Source of the DNA: Mycobacterium sp. 1554424.7
GTDB taxonomy: Bacteria; Actinomycetota; Actinomycetes; Mycobacteriales; Mycobacteriaceae
Length of the DNA stretch: 64,000 bases
Direction of reading: 5' to 3'
NCBI RefSeq assembly: GCF_001665295.1
Contig: NZ_LZSE01000034.1
Span: forward strand, 1-64,000
Shown here: positions 16,155-23,740 of the stretch, piece by piece
Layout: each line of letters starts with the position of its first letter
Numbering within the stretch: the stretch's first letter is position 1
Program-made: the position numbers and the translations under genes
Notes under the pieces: generated by a model
The model's input: only the letters and a program-made list of their open reading frames with translations
Told to the model about the DNA's origin: nothing
Database searches by the model: none

Positions 16155-17120
16155 CTAGGCCAGGTTGGTGGCGTCCAGCGCCGGGCGGAGCACCCTGGCC
16201 AGGGTGACCGCGTCGTCGACCGCCCAGTAATGCATGTAGAACAGCCGGGGTTCCTCGGTGAGGCCATGGTTGTGCAGTTCGACGATCTGGATGTTGCCGG
16301 CGCGCAGCGCCTGGATGACCTTCTGCACCTCCGGCGCAATCAGGATGAAGTCGCCGTTGATTGCTGCGCGGCCGCCGCCGACGGGCTGGAAGTTGATGAC
16401 CGTCGTCAGGTTCAGCGACACCGCGGGCAGCGCGTGCCCGTCCTCGACGATGGTGTCCTTGCGAGGGATGCTGTACTTGAACAATCCGCCGTCGGCAGTT
16501 CCCTTGTGGCCCAACGCCTGTTCGACGCCCGCGGTGTCGATGTCGACGGGCGCTTGCTGCGCCGGCGGCGGGGCGGGCGGGCCGATCGACGTCGCGTCCA
16601 ACGCGGCCCTGAGCCCTTGGGCGAGCCGCACCGCGTCGCCCATGCCGTGCACGTGAGTCCACCACACCGGCGGGGTTTGTTGCAGCAGGTGCTTGTGCAG
16701 CCCGGTCTGGGCGATGCCGTGGGCCTGTAGTGCGTCGGTGACCTTCGGTAGCTCGGCCTCCGTGACCACCAGGTCGCCCATCAGCAGCGTCTGGTTGTCG
16801 TAGCGCGCGAACGCCGCATACCCGCCCAGCGACAATCCCGGTTTGATCGCCACACCATCGGTGGTGACCTGAAGATCGTTGCGCACCAAGCCAACCCGAT
16901 AGGCGGTGTTGTTGTCGCCCAGCTTGCCGGCGCGTCCCAGCGCGTCGGCCACCGGCTTCCAGTCGGCATCGGTCGTGGTCGCCGCCAACTGCGGATTGCC
17001 GGGCTGACCCGTGCTGCTACCCGCGGCGCCCTTGGAGCCCGAACCACAACCCGCCAGCAGCAGCGCCACCGCGGCGGCGATCGCGACGGTGTGCTGGGGG
17101 CTCACTCGTTTCCGCGCCAT
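16155..17120 (-). CDS. lpqO: LpqO/LppY-type lipoprotein with two DUF1259 repeats
   Basis: A 321-residue lipoprotein. The signal VAIAAAVALLLAGC gives a lipobox with Cys near residue 24. The mature part repeats a DUF1259 unit twice: one ends HKHLLQQTPPVWWTHVHG and GLRAALDAT, the other HNHGLTEEPRLFYMHYW and LRPALDAT. The HxH and HxHG histidines could bind a metal. M. tuberculosis has two such lipoproteins, LpqO and LppY; the adjacent tcrA-type regulator and PepSY gene identify this as LpqO. ATG 17120 gives a normal signal sequence. A TTCATC tandem box begins 23 bases upstream. The biochemical role is not known. Confidence 0.82.
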   Translation of the reverse strand: MARKRVSPQHTVAIAAAVALLLAGCGSGSKGAAGSSTGQPGNPQLAATTTDADWKPVADALGRAGKLGDNNTAYRVGLVRNDLQVTTDGVAIKPGLSLGGYAAFARYDNQTLLMGDLVVTEAELPKVTDALQAHGIAQTGLHKHLLQQTPPVWWTHVHGMGDAVRLAQGLRAALDATSIGPPAPPPAQQAPVDIDTAGVEQALGHKGTADGGLFKYSIPRKDTIVEDGHALPAVSLNLTTVINFQPVGGGRAAINGDFILIAPEVQKVIQALRAGNIQIVELHNHGLTEEPRLFYMHYWAVDDAVTLARVLRPALDATNLA

Positions 17121-17142
17121 AGCGCACGGTCTAGCCCCCTTT

Positions 17143-17191
17143 GATGAAGTCACGATGAAGCTGGGTTCGGCGTCCTCATCGTGGCTTCATC
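17143..17191. promoter_or_regulatory. Tandem TTCATC boxes, copies 2 and 3, between lpqO and tcrA
   Basis: Two 17-base boxes face away from each other in the divergent intergenic region. On the minus strand (17159 to 17143) it reads TTCATCGTGACTTCATC, toward lpqO. On the plus strand (17175-17191) it reads CTCATCGTGGCTTCATC, toward tcrA. Each has two half-sites 11 bases apart, and both match the box before the PepSY gene (consensus YTCATCSTGRCTTCATS). They are well placed for autoregulation of the two-component system and activation of lpqO. Confidence 0.75.
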
Positions 17192-17231
17192 AACGCCGAC
17201 TACACCTGCTTTTACCCGCGAAGAGGTGATG

Positions 17232-17972
17232 ATGGAGGCGGGCACGACACCGAGCGCAGAGAGGACGGTGGCAACCGTGCGTGTGCTGGTGGTCGAGGAC
17301 GAGCCCAAGATGGCCGACCTGCTGCGCCGCGGGCTTGTCGAAGACGGCTACGCCGTGGACGTCGCGGCCGACGGACCCAGCGGCTACCACGCCGCCACGG
17401 TCTGCGACTACGACGCAGTCGTGCTGGACGTAATGCTGCCGGGAATGTCCGGCTTCGACATCTGCCGTAAATGGCGCAGCCGGCAGAACTGGGTGCCGGT
17501 GCTGATGCTCACCGCCCGGGGCGCCGTCGTCGACCGGGTCGCCGGGCTTGACGGCGGTGCCGACGACTACCTCACCAAGCCGTTTCACCTCGAGGAACTG
17601 TTCGCCCGCCTGCGATCGCTGATCCGCCGCGGACCGACCCCGCGACCCACCGTGCTGACCGTCGGAGCGCTGCGGGCCGACCCCGCCAGCCGCAGATGCT
17701 GGCGCGGCGATATCGAAATCGAGCTCACCACAAAGGAGTTCGGGCTACTCGAACTGCTGATGCGCAGACCGGGCGCTGTGTTGACCCGAGAGCTGCTGAT
17801 GGAACACTGCTGGGACTTCGCCTACGAATCACGTTCCAACGTCATCGACGTCCATATCCGCGCGCTGCGTGACAAGATCGACCGGCCGTTCGGGGTGCGC
17901 TCCATCGAAACCGTCCGCGGCATCGGCTATCGGATGCGCACCGACGGCGGTGCGCCCGAGAACGCGGTCTGA
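17232..17972 (+). CDS. tcrA: OmpR-family response regulator (TcrA-like)
   Basis: A regulator of about 246 residues. The receiver domain has VLVVEDEPKMADLL (acidic pair), YDAVVLDVMLPGMSG (phospho-aspartate), LMLTARG and YLTKPFHLEELFARL (conserved Lys). The C-terminal winged helix carries ELTTKEFGLLELLMRRPGAV and RSNVIDVHIRALRDKID, typical of OmpR/PhoB. ATG 17232 follows an AAGAGG ribosome site; GTG 17268 or 17277 would also give a complete receiver. The kinase gene starts 2 bases after the stop. Position next to lpqO and a PepSY gene equates it with M. tuberculosis TcrA (Rv0602c). It probably binds the three TTCATC tandem boxes. Confidence 0.85.
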   Translation: MEAGTTPSAERTVATVRVLVVEDEPKMADLLRRGLVEDGYAVDVAADGPSGYHAATVCDYDAVVLDVMLPGMSGFDICRKWRSRQNWVPVLMLTARGAVVDRVAGLDGGADDYLTKPFHLEELFARLRSLIRRGPTPRPTVLTVGALRADPASRRCWRGDIEIELTTKEFGLLELLMRRPGAVLTRELLMEHCWDFAYESRSNVIDVHIRALRDKIDRPFGVRSIETVRGIGYRMRTDGGAPENAV

Positions 17973-17974
17973 CG

Positions 17975-19303
17975 ATGCGCCGCTGGCCGATCCGGATCAG
18001 GCTCGCCGCCGCCTTCACCGCCGTGATGGCGCTGGTGCTGCTGGCCGTTGCGATGCTCACCGTTGACCACACAAAAGAATCGCTCGATGCGGCGATCACC
18101 GAGTCCCTGTCCACTCAGCTGGCCAACCTAAGACCGATCGCGGCGGACGACGATCCATTACTGGCCGGCGGCGACCCCGACACCGCCCAGCAGATCGTCG
18201 CCCCCGGCGGCCAGGTGCTGACCGCGACCTCGAATCTCGCCGGCCAGCCCGCGCTGTCCCCCTCCCAGCTGGACGCCGCGCGGCGGGGCCAGGTGGTCTC
18301 CGATCGCTCCCGCCTGGGCAATATGGAGGGTCCGGTGCGGGTGGCGGCCGGCCCGGGCCCCGGCGGCCGGGTCGTCGTGGCGGCACAGAGCCTCGCCGAC
18401 CGCGATGCCGCGGTCGCGGATCTGCGTGACGAGCTGGCCGTAAGTTTCCCGATCCTGTTGTTGGCCACCGCGATTGGCGCCTACCTTCTCGCCGCCGCCG
18501 CCCTTCGTCCGGTCGAACGGATGCGCGCTCGCGCGGCCGGGATCAGCGCCACCGATACCCACGCCCGCCTGCCCGTTCCACCGGCCCGCGATGAAATCCA
18601 ATACCTCGGAACGACATTCAATGAACTCCTGCAGCGGTTGCAAGACGCGCTGGAGCGAGAACGACAGTTCGTAACCGACGCGGGCCACGAACTTCGCACC
18701 CCGCTGAGCCTGCTGACCACCGAACTGGAACTGGCCCTGCGGCGCCCACGAAGCAACCCGGAGCTGATCGCCGCGGTGCGCTCGGCCCTGCACGAAACCA
18801 CTCGGCTGTCCCGGTTGGCGCGCGACCTGCTGACCGTCGCAGACACCGGCCGCCCGGCCGAGGCGCCGACCTTCGACCTGAGCTCCCGCCTGCGGGAAAT
18901 CGGTGAACGCTACCGTCCCGTCCTTGACGGGCAACTCGACATTGATTGCCCCGCAGGCCAATACGTCCGCGCGGAGCCCAACGATGTTGATCGGATCATC
19001 GGCAACCTCATCGACAACGCAGGCCAGCACGGCGCCCCACCGATCGCCATAGTCGTCCAGCCCAGCCCAGACTGGGTTGAGATCCGCGTCACCGACTACG
19101 GCCCCGGCTTCCCGCCCGGCTTCCTCCCGCACGCGTTTCAGCGGTTCACCCGCGCCGACAGCGCGCGGACCAGTGGCGGCACCGGGCTCGGCCTGGCCAT
19201 CGTCGACAGCCTCACGCAGCGCAACCACGGCACCGTCACCGCCGTCAATCGGAACGGTGGCGGCGCCGAAATCACCGTCAGGTTTCCTGCCGACGAGAAG
19301 TAA
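17975..19303 (+). CDS. Sensor histidine kinase, partner of TcrA-like regulator
   Basis: A 442-residue membrane kinase. TM1 is at about 10-30, an extracytoplasmic sensor at 31-155, TM2 at about 157-176, then HAMP, the H-box DAGHELRTPLSLL with phospho-acceptor His238, the N-box NLIDNAGQHG, and the G boxes DYGPGFPPGF and GGTGLGLAIV. All parts are present in one frame. In H37Rv the corresponding function is annotated as two shorter genes (Rv0601c and Rv0600c), so this looks like the unsplit ancestral form. The signal is unknown; the nearby metal transporters make an envelope or metal stress plausible, by inference only. Confidence 0.88.
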   Translation: MRRWPIRIRLAAAFTAVMALVLLAVAMLTVDHTKESLDAAITESLSTQLANLRPIAADDDPLLAGGDPDTAQQIVAPGGQVLTATSNLAGQPALSPSQLDAARRGQVVSDRSRLGNMEGPVRVAAGPGPGGRVVVAAQSLADRDAAVADLRDELAVSFPILLLATAIGAYLLAAAALRPVERMRARAAGISATDTHARLPVPPARDEIQYLGTTFNELLQRLQDALERERQFVTDAGHELRTPLSLLTTELELALRRPRSNPELIAAVRSALHETTRLSRLARDLLTVADTGRPAEAPTFDLSSRLREIGERYRPVLDGQLDIDCPAGQYVRAEPNDVDRIIGNLIDNAGQHGAPPIAIVVQPSPDWVEIRVTDYGPGFPPGFLPHAFQRFTRADSARTSGGTGLGLAIVDSLTQRNHGTVTAVNRNGGGAEITVRFPADEK

Positions 19304-19305
19304 CT

Positions 19306-19331
19306 TATTATCTGCGTATGCATGCAGATAA
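19306..19331 (+). promoter_or_regulatory. -10 element and palindrome over the start of the CDF gene
   Basis: TATTAT at 19306-19311 fits a -10 hexamer whose start point falls on ATG 19318, suggesting a leaderless transcript. A perfect 8-bp inverted repeat, TTATCTGC (19308-19315) and GCAGATAA (19324-19331) with an 8-base spacer, covers the -10 and the start codon. This is where a metal-sensing repressor would be expected to sit. Confidence 0.6.
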
Positions 19332-20334
19332 CCATGATCACGATCACGAGCATGCCCACGACCACCATGGGCACGATCACGACCACGCTCATGGAATTCG
19401 TGGCATCGTGGCGCAGCTCTTCGTCCCGCACAGCCACGACGCCGCAGACAGCGTCGACACCGCCCTGGAATCCAGCGCCGTCGGCATTCGGGCGGTCAAG
19501 GTCAGCCTGGTTGGGCTGGGCGCGACGGCGATCGTGCAGGTCGTCATCGCCGTCGTCTCGGGATCGATCGCCCTGGCCGCCGACACCATCCACAACTTCT
19601 CCGACGCCCTGACCGCAGTCCCGCTGTGGGTGGCGTTCGCGTTGGGGACCCGGCCGGCGACGCGGCGCTATACCTATGGCTACGGTCGGGCCGAGGACAT
19701 CGCCGGCCTGTTCGTCATCGCCATGATCACGCTGTCGGCGATCATCGCCGGCTACGAGGCCGTCCTGCGTCTGATCCATCCCGTCGCCATTGAGCATGTC
19801 GGCTGGGTCGCCGCCGCCGGTGTGATCGGCTTCCTCGGCAACGAAGTCGTCGCGATGTACCGGATCCGGATCGGCCGCCGGATCGGCTCGGCCGCCCTGG
19901 TCGCCGACGGCCTGCACGCCCGCACCGACGGATTCACCTCGCTCGCAGTGCTTTTCGGGGCCGGCGGCGTCGCCCTCGGCTACCCGCTGGCCGACCCGAT
20001 CGTCGGCCTGATCATCACGGTGGCGATCCTGGCCGTGCTGCGCGGCGCCGTGCGCGACATCTTCCGCCGCCTGATGGACGCCGTCGACCCCGAGCTCGTC
20101 GACACCGCCGAAGCGACCCTGGCCGCGCGGCCCGGTGTCCGCAGCGTGCGCCGGGTCCGGATGCGCTGGATCGGGCACCGCCTGCACGCCGACGCCGAGC
20201 TGGACATCGATCCCGCCACCAGCCTCGAGGACGCCCACCGCATCGCGCACGACGCCGAACACCAACTCACCCACGCCGTGCCGCGGCTCGACAGCGCGCT
20301 CGTGCACGCCTACCCGGCGCACCCGGGCGCTTAG
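19318..20334 (+). CDS. Cation diffusion facilitator (CDF) metal exporter
   Basis: A 338-residue CDF protein. The N-terminal 40 residues are a His/Asp-rich metal-binding tail (DHDHEHAHDHHGHDHDH). Six helices follow, with the two HxxxD transport-site motifs IHNFSD (TM2) and LHARTD (TM5), and then a C-terminal cytoplasmic domain. CDF proteins export Zn, Co, Fe or Mn in exchange for protons; two His-containing sites suggest zinc or a similar ion. It begins 14 bases after the kinase stop but has its own promoter-like elements and palindrome, so it may be separately induced. It converges on the NRAMP-like gene with a 4-base overlap. Confidence 0.88.
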   Translation: MHADNHDHDHEHAHDHHGHDHDHAHGIRGIVAQLFVPHSHDAADSVDTALESSAVGIRAVKVSLVGLGATAIVQVVIAVVSGSIALAADTIHNFSDALTAVPLWVAFALGTRPATRRYTYGYGRAEDIAGLFVIAMITLSAIIAGYEAVLRLIHPVAIEHVGWVAAAGVIGFLGNEVVAMYRIRIGRRIGSAALVADGLHARTDGFTSLAVLFGAGGVALGYPLADPIVGLIITVAILAVLRGAVRDIFRRLMDAVDPELVDTAEATLAARPGVRSVRRVRMRWIGHRLHADAELDIDPATSLEDAHRIAHDAEHQLTHAVPRLDSALVHAYPAHPGA

Positions 20335-21620
20335 GTCAAACCGAGGGCCTGCGGAACCATGTACAGCCCGAAGCCCATCACGACCAGGCACAGCGCCCAC
20401 GCGATGTACTTGCGCGGTCCGCGCATGCGCCACTCCTTTGGCAGCGCACGGGATTCCAGCGCCAGCAGCAGGCCCAGCACGATGGGCAGCAGCAGCGCAT
20501 TCATCACCTCGACGTCGACGGCGAGGTTGACCAGGTCGACGCTGGCCAACACGAGCGCGGCGCCGATCACGTGCGCGAGCCCGTAGGTGATGTAGAACTT
20601 CGCGGTCGCCCGGTTGGGCCGCTGGTTGAGGGTGTGCTTCCAGCCGAAGACCTCGGACAGTCCCCACGCGCCGGCAAGCGAGGCCACGATCGCGGCGACC
20701 AGCGCCGCGCCCAGCATGCCCAGCCCGAACAGGACCGTGCCGCCGACGCGGCCCAGGTAGGGCGTGAGCGCGTTGGCGATGTCGCCGACGGTGTTCAGGG
20801 CCGTGTCGCCGCCGTGGGCCCCGATCGTCGAGGCCACGGTGACCACGACCGAGATCATGATCAGCTGGGTGAGCACGGCGCCGGCGGCGGTGTCGTGGCG
20901 GGCCTGGCGGATTGTGGCGACCGACAGGTGCTTATCGACCACCGCGCCCTGCTGGTAGAAGACCATCCACGGCATGATGACGGCGCCGACGTTGGCCGCG
21001 ACCAGCAACAGATACGAGGAGTTGCCCAGCGGCATCGACTTCAGGCCCTCCACAAAGGCTTTCGGCTCGGGCCGCGCCATCACCATGGCGACGAGGAACG
21101 CCACCTCGGCCGCGCCGATGACGAGGCCGATGCGTTCCACGCGCCGGTAGCTGCCCGTCAGCGCCAATGCCAGCAGCGCGGCGGTCGCGATAGGGATGCT
21201 CACCCAGCGCGAGACGCCGAACAGCTCTCCGACCCCGGCGACGCCGGCGAACTCGGTGAGCAGCGCCCCGATGGCCGACGCGAACAGGGTGAAGGCCGAA
21301 ATCCACGCCCAGAAGCGGCCGAACCGTTCCCGAATCAGCGCGCCGTGCCCCTTCTTGGTGACGATGCCCAGCCGCACCGTCATTTCCTGCACGACGTAGA
21401 GGATCGGCATCAGGATCAGCTGCGGCAGGACCATGCGGTAGCCCCATTGGGCGCCGGACTGCGACGCGGTGATCAGCGAACCCGCGTCCGTGTCGGCCAG
21501 CATCACGACCAGGCCCGGGCCCCACACTGTCAGCAGTCCCCAGCGCAGCCACCGACCGCGGCGCGATACCGGTTCGGGCTGGTCTGCCGCGTCGGCCACC
21601 GGTGTGGTTGTTTCGGTCAC
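20331..21620 (-). CDS. NRAMP-family divalent metal transporter, atypical motifs
   Basis: A 429-residue protein with about 11 helices of the SLC11/NRAMP fold, from WGLLTVWGPGLVVMLADTDAG to the C-terminal FGLYMVPQALG. Canonical NRAMPs have DPGN in TM1 and an MPH motif in TM6. Here TM1 reads ADTDAGSLITA and TM6 reads AVIMPWMVFYQQG, so the usual coordinating pattern is changed; substrate choice (Mn, Fe or Mg) is therefore uncertain. GTG 21620 is preferred because AAGGAG lies 10 bases upstream; another GTG at 21641 is in frame. It is convergent with the CDF exporter. Confidence 0.83.
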   Translation of the reverse strand: MTETTTPVADAADQPEPVSRRGRWLRWGLLTVWGPGLVVMLADTDAGSLITASQSGAQWGYRMVLPQLILMPILYVVQEMTVRLGIVTKKGHGALIRERFGRFWAWISAFTLFASAIGALLTEFAGVAGVGELFGVSRWVSIPIATAALLALALTGSYRRVERIGLVIGAAEVAFLVAMVMARPEPKAFVEGLKSMPLGNSSYLLLVAANVGAVIMPWMVFYQQGAVVDKHLSVATIRQARHDTAAGAVLTQLIMISVVVTVASTIGAHGGDTALNTVGDIANALTPYLGRVGGTVLFGLGMLGAALVAAIVASLAGAWGLSEVFGWKHTLNQRPNRATAKFYITYGLAHVIGAALVLASVDLVNLAVDVEVMNALLLPIVLGLLLALESRALPKEWRMRGPRKYIAWALCLVVMGFGLYMVPQALGLT

Positions 21621-21686
21621 CCCCGACCAACTCCTTCGCACGACAGCAACGTCCGGTCCCCGGCCCGTGAACAGAGTAAGGCTACC

Positions 21687-22766
21687 CTAACCGAATTTGG
21701 AGGCCCCGAGACGGGCCGCGATGGCGGGAAGCTCGGCGTAGGTGGCGATGCCGGGCGCGGCCGCGCACACAGCCGGTATCGCATTGATCAGCGGAGCAGC
21801 GGTGATGCGCAAGCCGATGCTGCGCATGCGCTCGGGAGTCAGTGCGGCGAGGTCTTCTGCGGTCGGCATCAGCTCGACTTTCACATACACATTCGGATCT
21901 CCGATGATCTCCATGCGGTAACCGTGCCCGACAGTCCATGCCGGATCCAGCGCTTGGGTGGCGACCCAGCGCTGGTTGGCGGTAATGACCTCGTGGCCGT
22001 CGACCGTCCCGAACCACTTCACGTCCATGCCGCCCACGTGCCCGCGCGGTATCGAAACGCCATCGGCCACAACATCTTCGGTGGCATAGGCGAAGTCGAC
22101 GTCGCACCGGATCTCGTCGAGTTCGATCCGCATCATTCGAGCGAAGACATCGACGGCTTCGGCGAACACGACAGTGCCGCGGCGCACGTCCTCGGCATGC
22201 CCGGGGGTGTCCTTCGGGCGGCCCCACCCGGCGAACTCGAAATTCGCGTCGCCGAGGAACAAAGACACATCAACGGATTCGGTCATCGAGGCTTTGCGGA
22301 CCTTCGTGGATACCCCGCTGGAGATCGCCGCCATCATCTGGGCAAATCCCGGGTTCATGCCGCTGCCGAAGATCGTCGCACCGCCTTCCCGGGCCGCCGT
22401 CTCGAAGGCGGCCCGATCGAGGTCGCCCAGGTTGAGGCCCGACATAAACTCCGCGCTGGTGACGATGTTGACGCCCGCGCCCAAGATCTGCTGCGCCTCA
22501 ACGACATCGAAATGCAGCGGGGTGTAGATGACGCAGTCCGGTTCGAGCGCCAACAGAGCCCCGACGTCGTTGGTGGCGCGGACACCGAGTTCCCGGCCGA
22601 TGTCGCACAACGTCCCGACGTCGACACCGACCTTGTCGGATGAATAGGCGTACGCAGCGACCAGCTCGAGATCGGGCCGCTCCAACACCGCCTTCACAGC
22701 TTCAACGGCGACGTTGCCCGTAGTCCATTGCGCAACACGCAGCACGCCGTCGACCTCACTCGCCAT
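21687..22766 (-). CDS. DapB-like NAD(P)-dependent dehydrogenase, paralogue 1
   Basis: A 359-residue protein of the dihydrodipicolinate reductase-like / amine dehydrogenase family common in mycobacterial catabolic regions. The N-terminal nucleotide fold reads LRVAQWTTGNVAVEAV (GxxGxxx variant), followed by LELVAAYAYSSDKVGVDVG and the substrate-side signature FGSGMNPGF. It is clearly related to the two plus-strand genes at 24.8-27 kb, but more distantly than those are to each other. ATG 22766 gives MASEVDGVLRVAQW. The reaction is not defined; it is not the lysine-pathway DapB. Confidence 0.78.
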   Translation of the reverse strand: MASEVDGVLRVAQWTTGNVAVEAVKAVLERPDLELVAAYAYSSDKVGVDVGTLCDIGRELGVRATNDVGALLALEPDCVIYTPLHFDVVEAQQILGAGVNIVTSAEFMSGLNLGDLDRAAFETAAREGGATIFGSGMNPGFAQMMAAISSGVSTKVRKASMTESVDVSLFLGDANFEFAGWGRPKDTPGHAEDVRRGTVVFAEAVDVFARMMRIELDEIRCDVDFAYATEDVVADGVSIPRGHVGGMDVKWFGTVDGHEVITANQRWVATQALDPAWTVGHGYRMEIIGDPNVYVKVELMPTAEDLAALTPERMRSIGLRITAAPLINAIPAVCAAAPGIATYAELPAIAARLGASKFG

Positions 22767-22945
22767 TCGCGGACGCTTTCGGGCGGGCGGAAACATTGCG
22801 CGACCAATAGCGCGGAATCTCCAACGGGCTCTTCAAGATGATTCCTGCGAGTGCTTCGCGGCCGATATCGCCTGTGCCGCAATGGACAACGCGATAGGAC
22901 ATGTGCCACAACTTTCATCTTCGCAATTAGGACACAGACTGTAAC

Positions 22946-23602
22946 CTATTTTTGGTGGCCGCTGCTTATGCCCGGCTCAGGACCGGACGCTTCGAGGTAC
23001 GCCACGATCGCGTTGGTCAGCCCCTGCCTCGCCAGGTCGAGGTCGTAGTAGCTGCCGAGTTGACGCTCAGAGGTGATACCACGCATCGCCCCCGGAATGA
23101 AGGTCGCGACTTCGCGTACCCGGTCGGGGTCGACTCCCAAGTCGGCGAACGCACTCTGGCAGGTTGCGAGCCAACCCCTACCCCACGACTGGAGCTCGGC
23201 AGCAGTGCGCGGGTACAGCCGTTCGAGCTCGGCGGGATCACGAGGGAGCGCGGCGCGCAGGTTTTCGATCGCGCGCGAGTCGGTGGCGGTGAGGCCGTCG
23301 TAGAGCGTGTCGATGATGTCGGCGACCCGCCGTCGCAGTGGCGCCGAGGGATCGGCGGAGGCGAATACGTCGGCTCGGTGCTCGGCTGTGCGATGGAGCA
23401 CCGCCGCCCAGAGGCCGTCAGCGTCACCGAACTGGTACTGCACCGCGCCCCAGGTGGCGCCGATCTGCTTGGCGATCCTGTTCGCCGACACCGCTGCGGG
23501 ATCGCCGGTGGCCAGTGCCTCCAGAGCGGCCTCGAGCATGTTCTCCCGCGTCGCGTCGCCGCGTCGATTGGTGCGTTGCGGTTGAACACCAGCCCCGGTC
23601 AC
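22946..23602 (-). CDS. TetR-family regulator
   Basis: A 218-residue regulator. The N-terminal helix-turn-helix region is ATRENMLEAALEALATGDPAAVSANRIAKQIGATWGAVQYQFGDADGLW, with the family pattern from recognition helix to QYxFGD. The C-terminal helices are ligand-binding and not recognisable. GTG 23602 is the start. It is divergent from the Rieske oxygenase, with 138 bases between, and adjoins a DapB-like gene, so it likely controls this catabolic cluster. A 13-base near-palindrome over the oxygenase -10 is a candidate operator. Confidence 0.87.
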   Translation of the reverse strand: MTGAGVQPQRTNRRGDATRENMLEAALEALATGDPAAVSANRIAKQIGATWGAVQYQFGDADGLWAAVLHRTAEHRADVFASADPSAPLRRRVADIIDTLYDGLTATDSRAIENLRAALPRDPAELERLYPRTAAELQSWGRGWLATCQSAFADLGVDPDRVREVATFIPGAMRGITSERQLGSYYDLDLARQGLTNAIVAYLEASGPEPGISSGHQK

Positions 23603-23669
23603 CGTGCCGATACTACGGCCCGACCACGCCTTTTAGCGATACATAGAGCCATCTTTTATTCTTTCATTG

Positions 23670-23682
23670 AGCGTACTATGCT
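23670..23682. promoter_or_regulatory. Candidate TetR operator over a -10 hexamer
   Basis: AGCGTACTATGCT at 23670-23682 is a near palindrome (5 of 6 pairs depending on alignment; AGC and GCT ends exact). It encloses TACTAT (23674-23679), a good -10 for the Rieske gene. It is the only obvious palindrome in the divergent TetR/oxygenase region. Confidence 0.45.
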
Positions 23683-23740
23683 TCTTGTTCAAACGACTTT
23701 TCCGTTGCAGCACCAACGCGCCAGTCAGAGGAGCTTTCGG

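Noticed and set aside
22952-23740. 263-residue N-terminal extension of the Rieske frame
   Set aside because: It lies antisense to the TetR gene; ATG 23741 has AGAGGAG and a normal KshA-like start.
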